Of a stretch of 12,189 nucleotides of DNA, positions 8,142 through 12,189 are shown in pieces; position 1 is the stretch's first letter; each line of letters opens with the position of its first letter. Location of the stretch: positions 1 to 12,189 of the forward strand of contig DNLG01000024.1 of NCBI GenBank assembly GCA_003488525.1, written 5' to 3'. Under the pieces are notes generated by a model that saw only the letters and a program-made list of their open reading frames with translations, did not search any database and was not told where the DNA came from. The translations under genes and the position numbers were made by a program. This DNA is from Bacteroidota bacterium (GTDB taxonomy: Bacteria > Bacteroidota > Ignavibacteria > Kapaibacteriales > Kapaibacteriaceae).

Positions 8142-8737
8142 CCGAGAACCTGCGACAGATATGTTCGAGCTCGATCACCACCAACGGTGCTCTGGTTCTC
8201 ACGAGCGATCAGCTTGCCTCGATGTCCGTGGAAGATGCTGAAGATATTCGTGAGGAGTTCGGCTCGCATGCACTGCTACGCCTGCCTGAGCATGAGATCG
8301 ACTTTTACGAATGGCTGCGTACAAGCGATCCGGCTGTGTGGACCGATCTGTGGGGCGATGAAGCACAGGCCCCTTACCTTGTCTCGATGACCTTTCTTAA
8401 GGACTTTGTCGGTGCCCCCGGTAAAGGGGCTTTCCTGATCTGTGATCTGCAGACGCAGGACAATTACTTTTTCACACCTGACATGCTCCTGGAAAAGGAA
8501 TCGACGGCATTCGTCGGTGCCGTTCGTGAGCGATTCATCAGCGGTGGAACGCTTACCGTTGAGCAGGCGCTGACGGTGGAGATCTCTGCAGGTCCTGTCG
8601 ATATATGGCACTTTGCCTTTCTGCGCGGCATCGATCTGCAGCGCGCGAAGAAGGCGGTAACTTCACTGGTCGATGATCGCATCATCGTGCACGTGCGGTC
8701 GGCCGACCACTTATCGACCTACTTTGACGTGGGCTAG
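8138..8737 (+). CDS. Hypothetical protein, cytoplasmic, 199 residues
   Basis: I do not recognise this protein. The start at 8138 makes an ATGA overlap with the YfhO stop and has a good SD; the next gene begins five bases after its stop. It has no signal peptide or membrane helix and is rather acidic. The central part alternates hydrophobic strands and loops (PYLVSMTFLKDFVG, GKGAFLICDLQTQDNYFF, about 85-118). A helical C-terminal third follows (LQRAKKAVTSLVDDRIIVHV, about 169-188), which resembles a helix plus beta-wing but is not enough to call a winged helix. Codon use and position between YfhO and aspartate kinase indicate a real gene, and coupling suggests co-expression with YfhO. No function is proposed. 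Confidence 0.8.
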   Translation: MTENLRQICSSSITTNGALVLTSDQLASMSVEDAEDIREEFGSHALLRLPEHEIDFYEWLRTSDPAVWTDLWGDEAQAPYLVSMTFLKDFVGAPGKGAFLICDLQTQDNYFFTPDMLLEKESTAFVGAVRERFISGGTLTVEQALTVEISAGPVDIWHFAFLRGIDLQRAKKAVTSLVDDRIIVHVRSADHLSTYFDVG

Positions 8738-8742
8738 GCCGA

Positions 8743-10062
8743 ATGATCGTTGCGAAGTTCGGTGGCACATCGGTGGCTGATGCAGCAGCTCTGCGTCAGG
8801 TGAACACCGTTGTGTCGACCATGGCGGATGAGCCGGGCGGAGTGATCGTGGTCCTGTCGGCAACGGCAGGTACAACATCAAAGCTTCTCGACATTGCACG
8901 AAGAGCCGGCAGTGGCAAACCGTTCGAGGGTGAGCTGTCAGACCTACTTCAACGTCACCAGAACATCGCCGCCGAGCTGACGGGTAGTGCGGACTGTGTT
9001 TCCGATCTCCTCTTGGCATGCCAGGAGTTTGCCCAAGCCGTTGCAGAACTTGGCGAGTGGAATGATGCAACACTCGATGCATTCTGCGCCTTCGGTGAGC
9101 TCCTGAGCACGACGATCTATCATGCCTTTCGTCGCTCGTCGGGACTGGCCAGCAGCTTTGTTGATGCCCGCAGGCTTATCGCCACGGACGACCGTTATCA
9201 GAATGCGAACGTCGATCACGCAGGCACGCATGCGCGATGCAGCGCTGAACTTTCCGGCATCTGCACGACTGGTAACGTCATCGTCACGCAGGGCTTTATC
9301 GCGTCGAGTCATGACGGTATGACCACAACACTCGGACGCGGCGGCTCCGACTACTCGGCCGCGATCATCGGCGCTTGTGTTTTGGCACGCCAGATCAGGA
9401 TCTACACGGACGTCAGTGGCGTGTTCACATGCGATCCACGGCTCGTTCCGGACGCTCTGCCACTGCGGTCGATCAGCTTTGACGAGATGCGCGACATGGC
9501 TTCATACGGGGCCAAGGTGCTTCATCCTGATACGCTTCTTCCTGCCGTCAGTGCCTCTATCCCGGTGTATGTTCTTAACACCTTCCGTCCTGATGACCGC
9601 GGCACCTGTATCTCCGACCAGCTCGTGCCACATTCCGAGCCACGCGGAGTATCTGTGCTTGACGAGGTTCTTAAGCTCACCGCGAGGCGCGAGATCGGAA
9701 CATTGATCTCGCAGAATGAGCTCGTCACCTCCAGTATCGTTCTGACGATCTCCTCGAAGGACACGATGACGCTTTGTGTTCACACCAGTACCGCCCAAGC
9801 ACGGGCTGCGATCGACGCGATAGCGCACGCACATGAGGTTCGTACTGATCTTTGCAGCCTTGTCTCAGTCACCGGACAGCATATGTCCGATGCGAACACC
9901 GTTGAAGATGTCAGCCGCAGTTTCGCCGCTGGCACCGACACGGCACAGATCTGCGTCGTGTCGGATACCTGCGTGATCGGGATCGTCGAGCGTGCCGACG
10001 CACACGCTTGTGTGCGCAGCCTTCACGGAATGATTATTCGTCGACAAGGCCGAGACGAATAG
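8743..10062 (+). CDS. lysC: Aspartate kinase (monofunctional)
   Basis: The enzyme phosphorylates L-aspartate with ATP, the first step to lysine, threonine, methionine and diaminopimelate, in the cytoplasm. The 439-residue product begins MIVAKFGGTSV (nucleotide-binding KFGGTSV at 5-11) and contains AFGELLSTTIY, VDARRLIATDDRY, GFIASSHDGMTTTLGRGGSD (GRGGSD at 198-203), the TDVSGVFTCDPRLV segment near 220-235, and SYGAKVLHPDTLLPA. This motif set fits class III LysC-type enzymes; E. coli LysC has 449 residues. The C-terminal regulatory part (about 300-439) lacks clearly readable GFLA and VDLITTSE-type ACT motifs and may be altered in feedback control. A weak AGG precedes the ATG, which lies five bases after the previous stop, so translation is probably coupled. 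Its 3' end overlaps the convergent plsY gene. The enzyme call is firm; the symbol assumes a single LysC-like copy. Confidence 0.92.
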   Translation: MIVAKFGGTSVADAAALRQVNTVVSTMADEPGGVIVVLSATAGTTSKLLDIARRAGSGKPFEGELSDLLQRHQNIAAELTGSADCVSDLLLACQEFAQAVAELGEWNDATLDAFCAFGELLSTTIYHAFRRSSGLASSFVDARRLIATDDRYQNANVDHAGTHARCSAELSGICTTGNVIVTQGFIASSHDGMTTTLGRGGSDYSAAIIGACVLARQIRIYTDVSGVFTCDPRLVPDALPLRSISFDEMRDMASYGAKVLHPDTLLPAVSASIPVYVLNTFRPDDRGTCISDQLVPHSEPRGVSVLDEVLKLTARREIGTLISQNELVTSSIVLTISSKDTMTLCVHTSTAQARAAIDAIAHAHEVRTDLCSLVSVTGQHMSDANTVEDVSRSFAAGTDTAQICVVSDTCVIGIVERADAHACVRSLHGMIIRRQGRDE

Positions 10063-10666
10063 CCTCGCGAACAGCTCCTATGTGACGGAGGAAGAGAACG
10101 AATGAGACGCCGGTGACGGCAATTCGGAACTCGGTCACATCGGCACAATCAACAAACATCGTTGCCCGCAGAGTGCTGTTGGGCAAGCTCCAGGCCAGAA
10201 CAGCCGTGGCGATGATGCCGGACATGGACGCGATGTGCACTTGACGACGGATCACGTAGTTGCCGGTCAGGTAGCCGAGAATCCAGAAGACGAGTGGCAG
10301 CGGATTCATCGCCGTAAGGCATCCGGTAGCTGTTGCAAGCCCCCTACCACCATCGAACTTCAGGAAGATCGAGTAGTTGTGTCCCAGTACGACGCCGACC
10401 GCAGCCCATGCCGTGGCGGCGAAATACGAGCCGTGAACGTACTGTGCAAGAAAAACGATGATCGCCCCCTTGGCCATGTCGGCAAGCATAACGCCGATGC
10501 CGGCGACCTTGCTCTGGCTGACGTCGTAGAGATTACGAGCCCCGACGTTGCCCGTTCCCTCCGTACGTATGTCCGTTCCGGCAGTCAGTCGGCGTACGAT
10601 CCACGCCGTTGGAATTGAGCCGATGACGTATGCCACAGCTGCGATTGCGAGTAACCCCAGGTTCAT
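10034..10666 (-). CDS. plsY: Glycerol-3-phosphate acyltransferase PlsY
   Basis: PlsY transfers an acyl group from acyl-phosphate to sn-glycerol 3-phosphate, the first step of phospholipid synthesis, in the inner membrane. The 210-residue product has the usual length and the three diagnostic motif regions: GSIPTAW (16-22), GTGNVGARN (37-45) with LADMAKGA (61-68), and GHNYSIFLKFDGGRG (94-108). Hydrophobic segments separate these motifs, as in the family. The third motif reads FDGGRG rather than the commoner FKGGKG, and the usual C-terminal RHxxNIxRL signature is only partly kept (RHIGAVREAIRLG), so this is a slightly divergent member. ATG at 10666 overlaps the preceding permease stop as ATGA and has a strong GGGGAG just upstream. 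It is the last gene of the right block and converges with lysC. Confidence 0.93.
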   Translation of the reverse strand: MNLGLLAIAAVAYVIGSIPTAWIVRRLTAGTDIRTEGTGNVGARNLYDVSQSKVAGIGVMLADMAKGAIIVFLAQYVHGSYFAATAWAAVGVVLGHNYSIFLKFDGGRGLATATGCLTAMNPLPLVFWILGYLTGNYVIRRQVHIASMSGIIATAVLAWSLPNSTLRATMFVDCADVTEFRIAVTGVSFVLFLRHIGAVREAIRLGLVDE

Positions 10667-11532
10667 GCTCTCCCCTTGAGAATGCGAAGTTGAATGAGTG
10701 AAATGGCCATCAGGATGATGAAAATGACGTATGCGACGGCACTGGCATACCCCATCGAGTCAGATTGTTCAAATGCCTGGTGATAGACCTCGTAAACGAG
10801 TGTCGAAGTAGCTCCAAGTGGGCCTCCCTTGGTCATAATGTACACTTCTACGAATATCTGAAAGCTCTTTATGCTGTTGATGACGACAACAAATAGTAAT
10901 GTCGGGCGCAGCATCGGAAGTGTAAGTCGACGAAACTGCTGCCAGCGCGAAGCGCCCACAAGTTCTGCCGATTCATAGATGTCGGCCGAGATGGACTCCA
11001 TCCCGGCCAGGAACAGCACCATATAGTAGCCGGCAGAGATCCATACGTCCATTGCCATGATCGCAGGAAGGGCCGTGCCTGGATTCAAAAGCCAGCCATC
11101 GGCCGGATACCCAATGCCCATCATGGCACAGATGACGTTCACGTACCCATCCCGGGCATAGAGGTTTGTGAAGACCAGGGCGATAACGACCAGTGAAGTC
11201 ACCGACGGCAGGAAGAACGATGCCCGAAAGAATGATGCCAGCCGAGGAGTGCTTTGACGAACGGCCACGGCAAGCGCAATTGCAAGTGCCGTGGTGATCG
11301 GTACCGTTCCGAAGGTGAAGATCACCGTGTTCGTCATGGCATTCCAGAAATCCTTGTCATGAAATGCCCGTCGGTAGTTGTCCAGCCCGATGAAGGTCAT
11401 CCTGTTGGTCAGCGTCTCGTAGTCACTTAGACTCAGTAGCAGCGCATAAGCCAGCGGATACAGCCAGAAGATCACAAACGTCACCAGCCACGGGGCAAGC
11501 AGCGTCCATGTATAAACCGTCTGTTTACGCAC
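10663..11532 (-). CDS. Carbohydrate-type (CUT1, MalF/UgpA-like) ABC transporter permease
   Basis: This is a membrane-spanning subunit of an ABC importer, probably for a sugar, oligosaccharide or glycerol-phosphate compound. The 289-residue product begins with GTG at 11532, which has AGGGGG six bases upstream and overlaps the maf stop by 8 bp. A frame extension to 11715 runs inside maf and is not credible. The first helix (YTWTLLAPWLVTFVIFWLYP) and five further hydrophobic stretches match MalF-like permeases of about 290-310 residues. The cytoplasmic EAA loop, which docks on the ATPase, is clear at 187-210 (ESAELVGASRWQQFRRLTLP, then MLRP). The second permease, binding protein and ATPase are not in the window. 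Lying directly before plsY makes glycerol 3-phosphate a thinkable substrate, but sequence alone does not show that. Family call firm, substrate unknown. Confidence 0.9.
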   Translation of the reverse strand: MRKQTVYTWTLLAPWLVTFVIFWLYPLAYALLLSLSDYETLTNRMTFIGLDNYRRAFHDKDFWNAMTNTVIFTFGTVPITTALAIALAVAVRQSTPRLASFFRASFFLPSVTSLVVIALVFTNLYARDGYVNVICAMMGIGYPADGWLLNPGTALPAIMAMDVWISAGYYMVLFLAGMESISADIYESAELVGASRWQQFRRLTLPMLRPTLLFVVVINSIKSFQIFVEVYIMTKGGPLGATSTLVYEVYHQAFEQSDSMGYASAVAYVIFIILMAISLIQLRILKGRA

Positions 11533-12148
11533 CGTGAGCCCCCTGAACAAGAGCACGCAACTCTGTGTACAGAAGTTCAAGCGGAAGCCCGACGATCGTG
11601 TAGTAACAGCCTTCGACGCGCGACACGAAAACGGCACCAAAGTCATCCTGAATGCCGTAGGCCCCTGCTTTGTCAAGGGGCGACCCAGATGCCACGTATG
11701 CATTGATCTCCGCATCGGAGAGCTCGCGAAATGTCACCAGTGTTGCTCTGGATGCCCTTCGCTTGCCCAGACCCCCTCCTCTTGCGACGAGGGCAAGACC
11801 GGTGTGGACGGTGTGAGTGCGGCCGCTAAGACGTCTGAGCATGTCGGCAGCCTCGGCCGCATCGGCAGGCTTATTCAGCACCGTATCGTCGAGAACGACC
11901 GTTGTGTCGGAACCGATAACGATCACATCGCCATCAACCATTTCGCTGCCGCGCATGGCCTTTCGAAAGGCAAGCTCCTGGACATATTCATGCGGTGGAA
12001 TGGATGTAGCAACGGCATCCTCGTCAATGCTCGGGACGACGCTGCTGAAGGTAAAGCCGACGTGCCGCATAAGTGCTTGGCGGCGTGGAGACTGAGAGGC
12101 TAGAACCAGCGGCACCGGCAGGTGCAGAAGGTCATTCAGGACAATCAT
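11525..12148 (-). CDS. maf: Maf-type nucleoside triphosphate pyrophosphatase
   Basis: Maf proteins hydrolyse non-canonical or pyrimidine nucleoside triphosphates to monophosphate and pyrophosphate, acting as house-cleaning enzymes and in some bacteria affecting septation. The 207-residue product carries the signature LASQSPRRQALM (16-27), GSDTTVV (79-85, with the conserved Asp81), NKPADAAEAADMLRRLSGRT (92-111), HTVHTGLAL, and DKAGAYGIQDDFGAVFVS (159-176) with VEGCYYTIVGLPL. The AGAYGIQ form resembles the dTTP/UTP-specific YhdE branch more than the m7GTP-specific YceF branch, but I cannot prove substrate. ATG at 12148 leaves 15 residues before LAS, as expected for the family; no clear SD precedes it, and the frame stays open to the window edge, so an earlier start outside is possible though unlikely. 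Its end overlaps the permease start. Confidence 0.93.
   Translation of the reverse strand: MIVLNDLLHLPVPLVLASQSPRRQALMRHVGFTFSSVVPSIDEDAVATSIPPHEYVQELAFRKAMRGSEMVDGDVIVIGSDTTVVLDDTVLNKPADAAEAADMLRRLSGRTHTVHTGLALVARGGGLGKRRASRATLVTFRELSDAEINAYVASGSPLDKAGAYGIQDDFGAVFVSRVEGCYYTIVGLPLELLYTELRALVQGAHGA
11539..11544 (-). promoter_or_regulatory. Strong SD deciding the GTG start of the ABC permease
   Basis: AGGGGG on the minus strand with six-base spacing to GTG at 11532. It lies within the last codons of maf, so permease translation probably depends on ribosomes finishing maf. Confidence 0.7.
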
Positions 12149-12189
12149 GGTGCTGCGAACATACCGACCGACGGTCGATATACCGACGG
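12145..12189 (-). CDS. Possible 3' end of an upstream gene (14 codons visible)
   Basis: One minus-strand frame is open from the window edge and stops at a TGA (12147-12145) that overlaps the maf ATG as ATGA. The same junction type occurs at 8138-8141 and 10663-10666, so this could be the tail of another gene of the block. The fragment is too short to test, and its sequence is made largely of the reiterated CCGTCGGT words, so chance is a real alternative. Confidence 0.25.
   Translation of the reverse strand, partial: PSVYRPSVGMFAAP
12161..12189. repeat. Short reiterated CCGAC words with a 6-bp perfect inverted repeat
   Basis: CGACCG-A-CGGTCG forms a perfect inverted repeat at 12165-12177. 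ATACCGAC occurs at 12161-12168 and again at 12180-12187. The cluster lies 12-40 bases upstream of the maf start and is cut by the window edge. It could be an operator, part of a longer repeat, or coding sequence of an upstream gene. Confidence 0.45.

Noticed and set aside
8102..8737. 211-residue version of the hypothetical protein from ATG 8102
   Set aside because: The extra residues lie inside the YfhO coding region. ATG 8138 has AGGA at six-base spacing and makes the ATGA junction common in this window.
10663..11715. 350-residue version of the ABC permease starting at 11715
   Set aside because: The first 61 residues lie inside maf in another frame, resemble nothing, and no SD precedes that start; GTG at 11532 has a strong SD and gives the usual family length.
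1..12189. Mobile element, CRISPR array, toxin-antitoxin or defence genes
   Set aside because: I read both strands and found no transposase or integrase motifs, no regularly spaced repeats and no small overlapping toxin/antitoxin pair. The genes are metabolic, envelope or exported proteins with similar base composition throughout.

Overview
The window looks like chromosomal DNA from a moderately GC-rich member of the Bacteroidota/Chlorobiota/Ignavibacteriota group; a Kapabacteria-like lineage is my best guess. The strongest clue is a C-terminal type IX secretion (T9SS) sorting domain on the DUF1501 protein, a secretion system largely confined to this group. Purine-rich Shine-Dalgarno (SD) sequences precede most genes. 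Neighbouring genes are packed with 4-bp or 8-bp start/stop overlaps. I see no tRNA, rRNA, CRISPR, transposase or phage gene, and nothing else that marks a mobile region.

Left block, minus strand, 5485 down to 1: three tightly packed genes read leftward. First is a DUF1800 protein. Second is a DUF1501 protein with a twin-arginine (Tat) leader and a T9SS tail. Third is a large secreted glycoside-hydrolase-like protein with a CBM4/9-type module, which runs off the left edge. This last gene is one uninterrupted frame of 816 codons; because it has no stop inside the window, it is easily mistaken for several short spurious ORFs. DUF1800/DUF1501 pairs are a known but poorly understood association. 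Their coupling here to a carbohydrate-active-enzyme-like protein that seems to lack one catalytic carboxylate is the most interesting feature of the window.

Centre, plus strand, 5607 to 10062: a 121-bp divergent intergenic region separates the left block from a plus-strand cluster. That cluster holds a YfhO-family multi-pass membrane protein, an unrecognised 199-residue soluble protein overlapping it by 4 bp, and an aspartate kinase whose C-terminal regulatory region looks divergent.

Right block, minus strand, 12148 down to 10034: a Maf-type nucleotide pyrophosphatase, a MalF/UgpA-type ABC transporter permease without partners in view, and the acyltransferase PlsY, all with overlapping ends. 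The plsY and aspartate kinase genes converge and overlap by 29 bp, with no terminator visible between them. At the right edge, short reiterated CCGAC/CGGTCG words lie just upstream of maf, and a fragment of another upstream gene may be present.
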